Positions 1 through 7,711 are shown, counted from the stretch's first letter. The stretch: 13,931 nt of DNA from Saprospiraceae bacterium UBA7328 (GCA_002471345.1 DKPS01000065.1:1-13931); one strand, 5' to 3'. The notes: generated by a model from the sequence alone, not told the origin. Translations and numbers: made by a program.

Positions 1-479
1 GATGACTGGTCTGATGATATAACAACAGGCAAACTATCTGCCATCAATTCTTGACCTTTTGGATATTCTGCTATTTCAACATTAACATCACCTTGGGGTG
101 TAATTCTAACAGGATGTAAATCAGTTGTTTGGTCTCTACCATAAAGCAATATCTGTTGTAAACCGCCACCACCTCCTGTAATAGTACCATCTTCACCTTT
201 ACTTATTTTGTCATCATCCACCCTCATTTTTCCTGCTACAACTGCACCTGAAACAATACCTGTATTGGTAATGACATCATCTTGTTTTGCTTCAGTTGAC
301 ACTTTAGCATCCATAGCATTTACTGCAGTATCAATTGATGCAAGGTGTTCAATTTGTGTGTTGTGGTTATTTGTACTTGAACTTTCCAATATTGTCACTG
401 CACTGTTCACTCTATTCAAAGAACCAACAATTTCCTTTTGAATGTTTCGTAATAATGATAGGTTTTCTTGTCTTGCCAT
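1..479 (-). CDS. Phage-like structural/attachment protein, 3' end cut by window edge
   Basis: An open frame starts at an ATG at 479 and runs without a stop to the left edge, giving the first 159 residues. Residues 1-60 are a polar, probably helical N-terminus. Residues 61-74 read STEAKQDDVITNTG, and the visible end reads LPVVISSDQS (150-159). From memory, the tEAKQD and LPVV-SSDQS patterns recur in structural or tail/adhesion-type proteins of marine phages and some eukaryotic viruses, where they link coiled coils to beta-rich repeats. A five-glycine stretch (102-106) separates the two halves. The start is chosen because a TATA-like stretch (TATAAGTATAT, read on the minus strand) lies directly in front of it, as at the other genes here. 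It is last in a minus-strand block, 25 bp after the 493-aa structural gene, which suggests a virion surface role. The exact function is inferred and the C-terminal part is not visible. Confidence 0.6.
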   Translation of the reverse strand, partial: MARQENLSLLRNIQKEIVGSLNRVNSAVTILESSSTNNHNTQIEHLASIDTAVNAMDAKVSTEAKQDDVITNTGIVSGAVVAGKMRVDDDKISKGEDGTITGGGGGLQQILLYGRDQTTDLHPVRITPQGDVNVEIAEYPKGQELMADSLPVVISSDQS

Positions 480-504
480 ATATACTTATAACATAGAAAA
501 AATA

Positions 505-1986
505 TTACGAAACTAAAATAGTTAATGTTGCCAAACCGTCCATTACTAAGGGAGTATAATCTGGTAACACTATACGTGCTTTGATTTGTCTTAACAATAA
601 TTCAGACTTATTTTTAATGTCAATAAAGTATGGTTGACTTGGTTCATATAATAATGTACCTGTTGTATTGCTTACTGGAACAACACTGAGAATGTTTTTT
701 CTTGAACCACCACCTTTTCCATTGATTTCAAATCCGTCATAACTATCTAATGGAATGTTGTCCAGTAATACCAAGAAAGCATCTGCTAAAATGGTTGCTC
801 TAAATAAACCATCTGCAATATAGTTCTGTTGTACCACATTATAAAATCCAGAGGAAGGTTGTCTAAGATTTGCATATCCTAAAAAGGATGCTAAAGATGA
901 ACTCTGAAACTGTAAAAAGTTTGGAGCAGGTCTACGTGAAACCTGAGGGGGTGCATATAAATCCTCATCATTTGGTGGTTGTCTTCTTAATTTCAAATCA
1001 GGGTTATTTGAATAAGGACTCTCAGTGAATCCAACTTTCATTATAGATGCAGTATTTGAAGCACCATTGAAAACCATAAAGGGAAACAAATCACTACCAT
1101 CATAATCATACTCCTCAAAAATAACACCATCAACACTTGAAGGTTGGTATGCCTGTAACAATACACGCCCTCCACTAATAGCAATCTCAATGTAGTCATT
1201 CGCACTGGCAATCGCTCCTGTACCTGTTTCAATTCCATCCACAACAGTATGGAATATATAGTTAGCACCATTCCATCTTACTGAAACAGCAAAAGTCATA
1301 TCACCAACAGCAAAATCTGCATTGGTTTCATTCAGCATATTTTTAGATGATAAACCAAAAACAAAACCTGATTCTTCAGGTAAACCAATTCCAAATAAGG
1401 TTCTAATCTGGCATCTAAACACACCACAACCTTTTGCCATATAATTCCTTAAAAAGGCATTTGCACTAACCCCTGACTGTGCAGGTAACCCTGTTCCTAA
1501 ACTGCATTCTCCGTTATTGGTAGAAACAATTCTGACATTGTCACCTTTAACAAATTCTGCTCTAAAGTCTGCTTCTCTGGTAGTTTTAAATGTTCCCAGT
1601 TGGTATTCAATATTTATTTTACCTTTGGGGTCTTTTCTGACTCTCCATTCCATACCTATATCCCTTCTATCATTGGTAGGGTTTGCAACATCATCAAATA
1701 AAAATCCTGTATTGTCATTTAATTTATCTTGAATATCATTCAATAAAACTTCGTAGTTATCATCAGTATACTTACCAAGTCGTAAATTAACACTTTGACT
1801 TTGAGCGGTACTAGTTTGATAAGTTATGACATTATTATCAGGAGTTATTTCAACTTGAGTATTGGGACTTTCCACGGATACATTCTGTAAAGCGATTTTA
1901 CCTTCAACTGGAATATTGATGTCTGCATTGAAATTGTTGTCAAAAATTGCGTTTTCATTGGTAGTTGTTAACCTAATCAACTTCAT
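505..1986 (-). CDS. Penton/fibre-like virion protein (493 aa)
   Basis: This is a 493-residue, beta-rich protein with no signal peptide or membrane segment. The N-terminus (about 15-40) has a strand pattern ending IPVEGKIALQNVSV that resembles the N-termini of the other structural proteins in the window. Residues 70-90 carry GKYTDDNYEVLLNDIQDKLN, a G-Y-x4-6-L-x3-I-x3-LN motif. An SSLASFLGY motif lies at 363-371. The C-terminus (445-493) has a P-x-FIDI strand, a RIVLPDY turn and a final hydrophobic strand. I associate this set with penton, fibre or adhesion proteins of polinton-like viruses and adintoviruses. The same motifs occur in the same order in the 628-aa protein at 11760-13646. It lies between the partial adhesion-like gene and the glycosyltransferase on the same strand, so a surface-exposed vertex component is plausible. 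Sure of the CDS; the role is inferred. Confidence 0.6.
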   Translation of the reverse strand: MKLIRLTTTNENAIFDNNFNADINIPVEGKIALQNVSVESPNTQVEITPDNNVITYQTSTAQSQSVNLRLGKYTDDNYEVLLNDIQDKLNDNTGFLFDDVANPTNDRRDIGMEWRVRKDPKGKINIEYQLGTFKTTREADFRAEFVKGDNVRIVSTNNGECSLGTGLPAQSGVSANAFLRNYMAKGCGVFRCQIRTLFGIGLPEESGFVFGLSSKNMLNETNADFAVGDMTFAVSVRWNGANYIFHTVVDGIETGTGAIASANDYIEIAISGGRVLLQAYQPSSVDGVIFEEYDYDGSDLFPFMVFNGASNTASIMKVGFTESPYSNNPDLKLRRQPPNDEDLYAPPQVSRRPAPNFLQFQSSSLASFLGYANLRQPSSGFYNVVQQNYIADGLFRATILADAFLVLLDNIPLDSYDGFEINGKGGGSRKNILSVVPVSNTTGTLLYEPSQPYFIDIKNKSELLLRQIKARIVLPDYTPLVMDGLATLTILVS

Positions 1987-2005
1987 TATATGTTATAGTA
2001 TTATA

Positions 2006-2650
2006 TTATATTTTTTTCAAATAATCTTTAAAGTTACCTCTATAGTTCATTATTCCGCTATGGGTTATTTCACTATCTACCACACAATAAATTTTGCCTC
2101 CTGCTTGTCTATATAATTCACAGAATCCAAAATCTTCACTCAAATATCTGTCATTCACTATTCCACACATAAAAAAATCAAAGTATCTTTTCCCTGTTCT
2201 TTCGTGATAAACCCTCTCAGGAAATTTACTCACAAGAGTTTGTACTGCAAATCTAGAAATAAGCATTAGACCAGTAGCAACATACTTCACTTCCAAATAC
2301 ATTTCATCCACATCTTTAGCGGTAGGACGCTCACTCATACATATGTTGTATTCTTCATACTTCATCTTCTTACGATAAACACCACCAATCACATCTTTCT
2401 GAGAGTGTAACAATAAATCAATGGTCTGTTCAAAATCAAACATATCTGCATCAATAAACAACAGATGTGTATATTCTGGATTGTCGTAGAAAAATGTCAA
2501 AAACTGATTTCTAATTCGTGGTATCAGAGAACCTGACTTGATTTTCAAACCAAATTTTATGTTGTATTTGTTCAGTAGATTTATGATATCTTCAACTAGT
2601 CTGGAGTGTACATATTCATTGTATGTGGGTATGCAAATCAAAACATTCAT
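2006..2650 (-). CDS. GT-A fold glycosyltransferase (214 aa)
   Basis: A likely cytosolic glycosyltransferase that would transfer sugar from a nucleotide-sugar donor. The N-terminus MNVLICIPTYNE is the typical first strand and loop of GT-A enzymes. A metal-binding DXD-type motif, FIDADM with Asp67-Ala-Asp69, follows a hydrophobic strand. SEDFGFC (171-177) fits the acidic acceptor-side or catalytic-base motif, and GGKIYCVVDSEITHSG (184-199) supplies the usual late His (His197). At 214 residues it is a compact single-domain enzyme with no transmembrane helix. It sits 19 bp after the 493-aa structural gene's start and is read in the same direction, so modification of virion surface proteins is a reasonable guess. 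Sugar and acceptor cannot be told from sequence. The fold assignment is fairly firm; the substrate is unknown. Confidence 0.8.
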   Translation of the reverse strand: MNVLICIPTYNEYVHSRLVEDIINLLNKYNIKFGLKIKSGSLIPRIRNQFLTFFYDNPEYTHLLFIDADMFDFEQTIDLLLHSQKDVIGGVYRKKMKYEEYNICMSERPTAKDVDEMYLEVKYVATGLMLISRFAVQTLVSKFPERVYHERTGKRYFDFFMCGIVNDRYLSEDFGFCELYRQAGGKIYCVVDSEITHSGIMNYRGNFKDYLKKI

Positions 2651-2671
2651 TATATTATACTAAACAGAAAA

Positions 2672-2908
2672 TTATTTTTTAGATTTCTTTTCTTGATACC
2701 TGATTTTTCTTTTTTCCAATATTGCTTCTCTGTTTTCATCATAATATTTCTTGCCTCGCTCTTTAACCTTTTCTTTGAATGAAGGGTCATCTTTATTTTT
2801 TTGATAATAACGTTTAACAACTTCATTTCGTTTTGCTTTGTAATCAGGGTCGTCTTTCATTTTAGCGTGATATCTTTTCTGTGCTTCTTTCATAGCATCT
2901 GTAACCAT
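2672..2908 (-). CDS. Small lysine-rich repeat protein (78 aa)
   Basis: A very basic, all-helical-looking protein of about three degenerate 20-residue units: KRYHAKMKDDPDYKAKR, then KRYYQKNKDDPSFKEKV, then KKYYDENREAILEKRK. The frame stays open about 280 bp further upstream, but that extension would cross the divergent gene. I place the start at 2908, which leaves a TATA-rich stretch immediately in front. The YYxxNxExILxxRK signature also occurs in the 71-aa protein at 13696-13911, so the two are likely paralogues. Similar lysine-rich YY-x-x-N-K-E-K-I-L repeats are common in viruses of protists, from memory. A nucleic-acid-binding or DNA-condensing role is possible from charge alone, but the function is unknown. 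Confidence 0.6.
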   Translation of the reverse strand: MVTDAMKEAQKRYHAKMKDDPDYKAKRNEVVKRYYQKNKDDPSFKEKVKERGKKYYDENREAILEKRKIRYQEKKSKK

Positions 2909-2948
2909 TATACTATATAATATAGAATAAAATATCTGACTATTATAT
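2909..2948. promoter_or_regulatory. Divergent promoter region with symmetric TATA boxes
   Basis: Only 40 bp separate the divergent ATGs at 2908 (minus) and 2949 (plus), so both promoters must lie here or overlap coding sequence. A 9-bp inverted repeat places a TATA-like box beside each start: TATATAATA at 2914-2922 and TATTATATA at 2941-2949. The symmetry may simply reflect two copies of one promoter motif. Assignment is by position and composition only. Confidence 0.45.
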
Positions 2949-3098
2949 ATGGACAGTACAATTGATATTCTCCACATATTAAAGAAGAAGATTGAGTTGG
3001 AAGGGGATAAACTTGACAACCAACCTGATGTGCAAGAGAAGGAAAAAAAGAAACCCAAGAAATCCCAAAAACAAATTTTTGAAATTAAGAAAACATAG
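2949..3098 (+). CDS. Basic mini-protein (49 aa)
   Basis: A short frame from ATG 2949 to TAG 3096-3098 encodes 49 residues beginning MDSTIDILHILKKKIELEG. The second half is dominated by Lys and Glu (QEKEKKKPKKSQKQ). It starts directly on a TATA-like box, as the larger genes do, and fills an otherwise empty 237-bp stretch between the 78-aa and 187-aa genes. The KKPKKS run recalls the KPKKSRKP of the next gene's N-terminus (22-29), which could reflect common origin or just shared lysine-rich composition. No family recognised. Support is positional, so it could be non-coding leader sequence. Confidence 0.45.
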   Translation: MDSTIDILHILKKKIELEGDKLDNQPDVQEKEKKKPKKSQKQIFEIKKT

Positions 3099-3145
3099 AA
3101 TTGCACAAAATCAGTATATATTTTTTCTGTGATAAATATATAGAG

Positions 3146-3709
3146 ATGAGTGATAAAGAGATATTTGAGGAATCCGAACCTAATGTTCAATTGGAAGTGA
3201 AGGAAAGCAAACCAAAAAAGAGTAGAAAACCTATGACCGAAGAACGGAAAGCACAGTTAAGGGAACAACTTGCAAAGGCAAGGGAAAAATCAGTTGAATC
3301 TAGGAAGAAAAAGAAGTTATTGAAGAACCTTGAGAAGGAAGAGAAAAGAAAAGAACAAGATGAAAAGATTGCAAAATCCATATTAAAAAAAAATCCTATG
3401 GAAGATGAAATCACTTCATTGAAAGAAGAAATCAAATCTTTGAGAGAAAGCGGTTCATCCAACAATTCAAGTGAAATAAAAGAACTTAGGGAAGAATTGA
3501 ATGCCTTTAAAAAAGGATTGGCAGAGCAAATTTCAAAAGCGAAAGAATTACAAAAATCTAAAGAAAAGAATATAGTAAAGAATGTAGAGGATACTAAAAA
3601 AGATATTGTCCCTCCTCAAGAGAACCCTCCTGTTGTTGCCAAACCAGTTACAGTTCCACAACCTAAAAAAGTCCTCACATCAAGATATAGGGGTGGGTAT
3701 AAGAACTAA
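3146..3709 (+). CDS. Highly charged coiled-coil protein (187 aa)
   Basis: No enzyme domain is visible. Residues 22-75 are extremely Lys/Arg/Glu-rich, with the segment RKPMTEERKAQLREQLAKAR (27-46), a pattern I associate with proteins of algal and other protist viruses. Residues 85-102 and 109-140 have heptad-like spacing (ITSLKEEIKSLRE, then IKELREELNAFKKGLAEQI) and probably form coiled coils, split by a Ser/Asn linker. A Pro/Val-rich stretch (154-173) precedes a basic C-terminus, SRYRGGYKN. The frame stays open to 3101, but the ATG at 3146 follows an A/T-rich box (ATAAATATATAGAG) and begins MSDKEIF, like the MSD starts of two other genes here. It could be a scaffold or a nucleic-acid-associated core protein; this is a guess from composition. 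It converges on the ATPase gene across a hairpin. Confidence 0.65.
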   Translation: MSDKEIFEESEPNVQLEVKESKPKKSRKPMTEERKAQLREQLAKAREKSVESRKKKKLLKNLEKEEKRKEQDEKIAKSILKKNPMEDEITSLKEEIKSLRESGSSNNSSEIKELREELNAFKKGLAEQISKAKELQKSKEKNIVKNVEDTKKDIVPPQENPPVVAKPVTVPQPKKVLTSRYRGGYKN

Positions 3710-3720
3710 CTGGTCTCCTT

Positions 3721-3754
3721 GTTTTATTTAATTTTATTCAAGTTTAAATAAAAC
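3721..3754. terminator. Perfect 11-bp inverted repeat between convergent genes
   Basis: GTTTTATTTAA (3721-3731) pairs exactly with TTAAATAAAAC (3744-3754) around a 12-nt spacer. It fills the 45-bp gap between the stops of the plus-strand coiled-coil gene and the minus-strand ATPase gene, and its right arm touches the ATPase stop codon. Position and symmetry suit a two-way 3'-end signal, since the hairpin forms in either transcript. Mimivirus is known to polyadenylate at such palindromes; whether that mechanism applies here is inferred. Confidence 0.6.
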
Positions 3755-4531
3755 TTAGCATTTGCAATCTTTGCCCTTTACTTTACCACAAGCACCAATA
3801 ACTTCAAAGTTTTTATTCATATACATATTTTCTGTTGGATTAGAATAGTTTACAACTAAGAAACTATGAGGGTCATTAGTTGCCTTTCTAAACATTGATT
3901 TGAACTGCTTCTTTCCACCTTCCAAAAAATTATGTTCTTCACTAATCGTGTCCAATTGCTTATCACTACACTTAAAAAATATTCCCGCTGACATATTTTC
4001 TCTAGCACATACAAGACTATCCGTGTACTTTTGTTGCAAAATCACAATTGATTGTAGCGTATGTCTACCATTGCAAAAAAGTTTAGCAATTGCACCAAAT
4101 TGATTTTTTTTCATATTTCCACCAAAACTTAAATCATCAAAAATATACAAAACGTTTTCAGGTTTTTCATCCTCATTGATTGATTCATTATATTTTTCTT
4201 TATTTAGTTCATATAGTGTATCTACTATTTCATCGTCCATCTCATCATATACATTTGATTCAGGAATCTCTTTTTCTTCAATTAAGGTTTTAATTTTTTT
4301 ATCTGTATGGGCAGTACCTGAAAACACGAAGATATTTTCTCCCTTAAAGTCGCCACGATATAATCTAGGGTCATCCTGCAATAATAAGTTGAGCAACAAA
4401 TTAGTTTTTCCACTCATAAACGACTTCCCTGTGATAATCAAACGGAAACTTAAATCAAATAGGTCACCTTTCAGTGTGTAATGCTTTTCATTGTTGTCAC
4501 GTACTTTGTGGATTTTTATTGACTTACTCAT
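3755..4531 (-). CDS. A32-like FtsK/HerA-family genome-packaging ATPase (258 aa)
   Basis: This is the likely motor that pumps viral DNA into preformed capsids. The P-loop is IITGKSFMSGKTNLLLNLL (about 32-50), ending in GKT 41-43. The spacing is unusual: Gly35 lies one residue further from GKT than in canonical GxxxxGK[ST]. Walker B is VLYIFDDL (127-134), with tandem acidic residues Asp132-Asp133. GRHTLQSIVILQQ (155-167) fits the sensor-like strand of this family, with its conserved R-H and final Gln. At 258 residues the length is normal for A32-type ATPases of polintons, virophages and nucleocytoviruses. The C-terminus ends in a small Cys cluster (CGKVKGKDCKC). The start at 4531 leaves only 48 bp to the divergent 517-aa gene. 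This is the most secure function in the window and the main evidence for the virus class. Confidence 0.87.
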   Translation of the reverse strand: MSKSIKIHKVRDNNEKHYTLKGDLFDLSFRLIITGKSFMSGKTNLLLNLLLQDDPRLYRGDFKGENIFVFSGTAHTDKKIKTLIEEKEIPESNVYDEMDDEIVDTLYELNKEKYNESINEDEKPENVLYIFDDLSFGGNMKKNQFGAIAKLFCNGRHTLQSIVILQQKYTDSLVCARENMSAGIFFKCSDKQLDTISEEHNFLEGGKKQFKSMFRKATNDPHSFLVVNYSNPTENMYMNKNFEVIGACGKVKGKDCKC

Positions 4532-4579
4532 TTACTATTAAATAAGATAATATTTTATCTCATTAAATACTATACAGTA
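4532..4579. promoter_or_regulatory. Divergent promoter, packaging ATPase / 517-aa gene
   Basis: The 48-bp gap between divergent ATGs (4531 minus, 4580 plus) holds a 6-bp inverted repeat, AGATAA (4545-4550) and TTATCT (4555-4560), at its centre. A/T boxes flank each start (TTTAATAGTAA before the ATPase, AATACTATACAGTA before the 517-aa gene). Both promoters must be here or overlap coding sequence. Called by position and composition. Confidence 0.45.
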
Positions 4580-6133
4580 ATGAGTGATGCTTTTTCAAGT
4601 TTAGATAGACAAAGACAAAATGAGGCACTAAGTGACTATATCAATGCGATGAATGGAAGAACCAATGCTGAGAACAAAGTTAGAATAGAGAATCAGGAAC
4701 AGAAACAGAAAGACTCAGAATATAATAGTACACTTGAAAGTGTAACCGACCCCCTTGCACAGGAATTGTTACGAAAACCAATAGAAGACTTATCTAAGGG
4801 AGCAATCAAAGGAGCATTGGATGCTTTTAAAGCAAGAGCAAACAAATCATTGAACTCTTTAGGACAAAAGGGTATAGATGCATTCAAAAAAAGTGTTTTG
4901 GATAAAGCGAAAGAATTAGGGGTAAAACCTGAAGATTTAAGGGATGTTGCCCAAGGATTTACCAAAAAGACAACTTTAGGGGAAGCACAGGAAGCGTTTA
5001 ACAAAAAATTAGATTCCTTGAAAAAACCTGATTCTGCATTGAATGATGGAGCGCCAACTCAATTAGATGATGGCACTCAACGTGTCATTGATAGTGCTAG
5101 AGCAAATTCAGGAAATTTACCCCAAGGAGATGCTTCTAGAGTTGCAACTCAACCTGAGGAAGAAGGGGAAGAACCTCAACTTATTGATGCCTTTACAGGT
5201 AAACCAGTTGAATCTAAACCTTTATTTGATTTAGAAGACTCAAAACCATTTGATGATGGAGGCGAAGAACCAGATGAATTTTCATCCCAAACTGCAGATT
5301 TATTTGATAAACCTACTACACATTCATCTTTACCACCTGACTCACAACCTGCCCCTGCCACTGATGATGCTCCAGTTGCGGACGACAATCCCTTTTCATT
5401 TAGTAAATTTGTTTCAGGTAAGGGGGCAAGTGGAGATGGTTCTGCTCCAACTGAATCTGCTTCATCCAGACTTTCAAGTATCTTCAAAAGTTCTAATTTA
5501 GATGATGCCCCAAGTATTGATTTTACTGGTAGAAGTACTAGAGTAACTCAACCAAAACCTCCTGCTAGTGATAGCGTTGCTGGAGATGTTTCAACTCAAG
5601 ACCAATTATCACCAATGAGGGATTTAATGAAAGGTAGAGCAAGAGGAGACGTTGATGCTACGCCACAGTTTACATCTCAACAAAACCAAGAAGTAGTGGA
5701 TGCTTATAGGCGTACCGCTTCTCAACCCCCTCCAAAGGCAAGTGATTCCACCCCATCAGGACAACCTGAAGGTGGTTCAGTACAAGAAGGACAACCAAAA
5801 GTAACCCCTGAGGAAGTTCAACCTAAAGAACCTACCCCAGATGATGACCAAGGCGGAAACGGAGCAGGAGATATCAGAGATGTTGAAGGTGATGCTTCAA
5901 AAATAGGAGCAACTACTGCCGAAGAAGCAGGTGAAGACGCATTAGGAGAATTTGGTGCAATAGCAGGAAGCGAAGGAGGACTCAATCCTATTGCAGATGT
6001 AATTGGTTTAGTTGCAGGATTAGGCACTTTATTAGGAGGAATATTTGGAGGACACCATCACAAAGATAAACCGATTGATTCTCCTCAAGTAGGTTCTACT
6101 GTTAATCCTACCGACCAAGTTGGAGTAAACTGA
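4580..6133 (+). CDS. Disordered minor virion protein with C-terminal hydrophobic segment (517 aa)
   Basis: Three regions can be seen. Residues 1-150 are charged and helical-looking (for example RKPIEDLSKGAIKGALDAFK, 65-84). Residues 150-440 are low-complexity, rich in Pro, Ser, Asp, Gln and Gly, and probably disordered. Residues 467-491 form a Gly/Ala/Leu-rich hydrophobic stretch (NPIADVIGLVAGLGTLLGGI) followed by a GGHHHKDK turn and a polar tail. Small amphipathic or hydrophobic segments in non-enveloped virus minor proteins, such as adenovirus protein VI or nodavirus gamma peptide, disrupt host membranes. I have seen similar C-termini in polinton-like virus proteins, but this is recollection rather than a search. 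It begins the capsid gene run, directly divergent from the ATPase, which suits an internal or cementing minor capsid protein. It could instead anchor to an internal membrane. Confidence 0.6.
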   Translation: MSDAFSSLDRQRQNEALSDYINAMNGRTNAENKVRIENQEQKQKDSEYNSTLESVTDPLAQELLRKPIEDLSKGAIKGALDAFKARANKSLNSLGQKGIDAFKKSVLDKAKELGVKPEDLRDVAQGFTKKTTLGEAQEAFNKKLDSLKKPDSALNDGAPTQLDDGTQRVIDSARANSGNLPQGDASRVATQPEEEGEEPQLIDAFTGKPVESKPLFDLEDSKPFDDGGEEPDEFSSQTADLFDKPTTHSSLPPDSQPAPATDDAPVADDNPFSFSKFVSGKGASGDGSAPTESASSRLSSIFKSSNLDDAPSIDFTGRSTRVTQPKPPASDSVAGDVSTQDQLSPMRDLMKGRARGDVDATPQFTSQQNQEVVDAYRRTASQPPPKASDSTPSGQPEGGSVQEGQPKVTPEEVQPKEPTPDDDQGGNGAGDIRDVEGDASKIGATTAEEAGEDALGEFGAIAGSEGGLNPIADVIGLVAGLGTLLGGIFGGHHHKDKPIDSPQVGSTVNPTDQVGVN

Positions 6134-6162
6134 CCTTTTTTTTAGTTTTTTGTTATACTTTT
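6133..6162 (+). repeat. 3' gene-end element, copy 1 (short form)
   Basis: Directly after the 517-aa stop codon come ACC, eight T, AGTTTTTTG, two bases, then ATACTTTT. The T-tract/AGTTTTTG/N2/ATACTTTT order is repeated after the 490-aa gene (7731-7753), and its first part at the right window edge. This copy lacks the upstream GATTTCCCC part. It is probably a transcript-end signal. Confidence 0.5.
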
Positions 6163-6170
6163 AGTTTTTG

Positions 6171-6195
6171 ATTAATCTTTTGAGAAAAGATTAAT
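6171..6195. terminator. Perfect 11-bp hairpin, ATTAATCTTTT arm
   Basis: ATTAATCTTTT (6171-6181) and AAAAGATTAAT (6185-6195) pair exactly around a GAG loop. It follows copy 1 of the gene-end element, between the 517-aa and 490-aa genes. Nearly the same palindrome occurs at 11710-11730. A weaker bulged repeat, TCTA-g-AT (6206-6212) with ATTAGA (6224-6229), lies between it and the next TATA box. Likely a 3'-end signal. Confidence 0.6.
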
Positions 6196-6238
6196 TAAAT
6201 AAAGTTCTAGATTTTTTTATCTGATTAGATTATATACA

Positions 6239-7711
6239 ATGGACAAATTCGTGAAAATAAACTCAGTACAAGGAAGCGATTTTACAAAAGCACAAAATCT
6301 TGTTGATTTCGTAATTCCATCTGGAATGGGAGTAGTTAATTTAAGGGATTCCTATATAAATTTAAATGTCAAAGTTAATGTTGCTGAAAGTAATACCGAT
6401 ACTGGAGTAGGAGTTTATCCTGCTGGTGTTGAATGGGCAGATGTAGGAGGCGTTCATCCTCATTATACAAATACTGCACTTGTCAAGAATTGTTCTTTAA
6501 AATCTGCACTTAAGGGACAAATTGAGAATTTACGTAGAGTTGACCAGTTTTCACAAGTTATGGCAACTTATACTAGAAGTCTTGAGGAACAACAGTCACT
6601 TTCTTACTTAAAATCAAATCAGGTTGTTGATGCACTTAACCGTAGTCAATATACCATCTATCGTGAAATTAACAAGACAGGCGACCTCCCTAGTCGTGAT
6701 TTAGATATCTGCCCAATTCAGATTTCACTTGCAGATATGTTTGATTTCTGCCGTTCTGCTCAGGAACTTGATATGACAAAGACTGGCGATGTTCGTCTTC
6801 ATTGTGAACTCAATATTGATAAACTTGCACCAGTTCAGAGAATGGTTACTGCTACTGATATCCCAGATTTAGATGAAACTAAAAAGATGCTTGATATTAC
6901 CGCTACTGGTGATGCCAATACAGTTATAACAGGAACTTATTTTACTGATGGTTTAGGAAATTCTCCATACTTCGTGGGACAAAAATGTACACTCTCTGCC
7001 ACTCATACAGATACTGGCGTTGAAACACACACCGTCATCGTTGAAGAGATTGTTTGGGACAAAACCAATGGTGGGGTCTTAGAACTTACTTTCACTGGTT
7101 CTTGGGGCAACCTTGCTGTATCAAAAACATATACAGATATCACTGTAGTACCAGAAGGATTTGATGTCCCTAACTCAACCCTTGAAATCAATCTTGCCGA
7201 AGTTATCATTAAGCGTGTTGGCAACCCTGTTGGCGTTGATTCCATTATGTATGATACTTTCAGTACTGAGCAGACGAATGGTAACTCTCTTACTTCTTTC
7301 CAGAATCAATATTCAGTTGAACCTGATGCTACCAATGTTCTTATTGCATTCCCAGATGGTCAGGACTTAATTTCAGTCAATGAGGACATCCAGAGTTTCC
7401 GATTAAGAGTTAACAATGAAGACTGCACAGATAGGGAAATATCAGTTGATTCACCACTCTACTATGATAGACTTAATATGACATTGGGCAATATGGGTTA
7501 TCGTCTTAAGAATCTTCATCAGAACTATGGTGCTAGTGACAAGGACTATGATGATGCATACGAACAAACTGCAGTTAAGACAACCTTAGTTGCTAATCCT
7601 CTGTTCCAAACTGACAGGGAGAAATTTTTACAGGTTAATATTGAAGCACAGGGTGGTGGAGTCAAGAAATTGTCACTTTTTAAGATTAGACCTAGAACTC
7701 TTGCCTTTTGA
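6239..7711 (+). CDS. Double-jelly-roll-like capsid protein A, candidate major capsid protein (490 aa)
   Basis: A beta-rich protein with no signal peptide. The N-terminus has the strand pattern LVDFVIPSGMGVVNLRDSYI (21-40) also seen in its neighbours. KNCSLKSALKGQIENL (83-98) and ISLADMFDFC...VRLHCELN (162-192) match, at similar positions, IKSIQLYDG and ISLQDMLPFL...LRLVINW of the 431-aa protein. NVLIAFPDGQDLIS (366-379), FRLRVNNEDCTDREI (387-401) and SPLYYDRL (405-412) fit what I recall of polinton-like virus capsid proteins. Residues about 215-305 look like an inserted beta domain, a possible surface tower. It is the most CGT/CTT-biased gene here, which may mean high expression. The start follows TTATATACA. 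Capsid identity is likely. Whether it is the main shell protein cannot be settled by eye. Confidence 0.6.
   Translation: MDKFVKINSVQGSDFTKAQNLVDFVIPSGMGVVNLRDSYINLNVKVNVAESNTDTGVGVYPAGVEWADVGGVHPHYTNTALVKNCSLKSALKGQIENLRRVDQFSQVMATYTRSLEEQQSLSYLKSNQVVDALNRSQYTIYREINKTGDLPSRDLDICPIQISLADMFDFCRSAQELDMTKTGDVRLHCELNIDKLAPVQRMVTATDIPDLDETKKMLDITATGDANTVITGTYFTDGLGNSPYFVGQKCTLSATHTDTGVETHTVIVEEIVWDKTNGGVLELTFTGSWGNLAVSKTYTDITVVPEGFDVPNSTLEINLAEVIIKRVGNPVGVDSIMYDTFSTEQTNGNSLTSFQNQYSVEPDATNVLIAFPDGQDLISVNEDIQSFRLRVNNEDCTDREISVDSPLYYDRLNMTLGNMGYRLKNLHQNYGASDKDYDDAYEQTAVKTTLVANPLFQTDREKFLQVNIEAQGGGVKKLSLFKIRPRTLAF

Noticed and set aside
2909..3190. N-terminal extension of the 78-aa lysine-rich protein with hydrophobic, Phe/Ile-rich sequence
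   Set aside because: It is the reverse complement of the 49-aa gene and the start of the 187-aa gene, and its composition differs sharply from the lysine-rich part.
5250..5501. Overlapping frame inside the 517-aa gene, rich in Leu and His
   Set aside because: It is a shadow of the Pro/Ser-rich region in another frame, with no promoter box of its own.
6052..6060. HHH following the hydrophobic tail, as if an engineered tag or metal site
   Set aside because: Three His in a Gly/Lys-rich tail is too little for either claim; natural sequence is the simpler reading.
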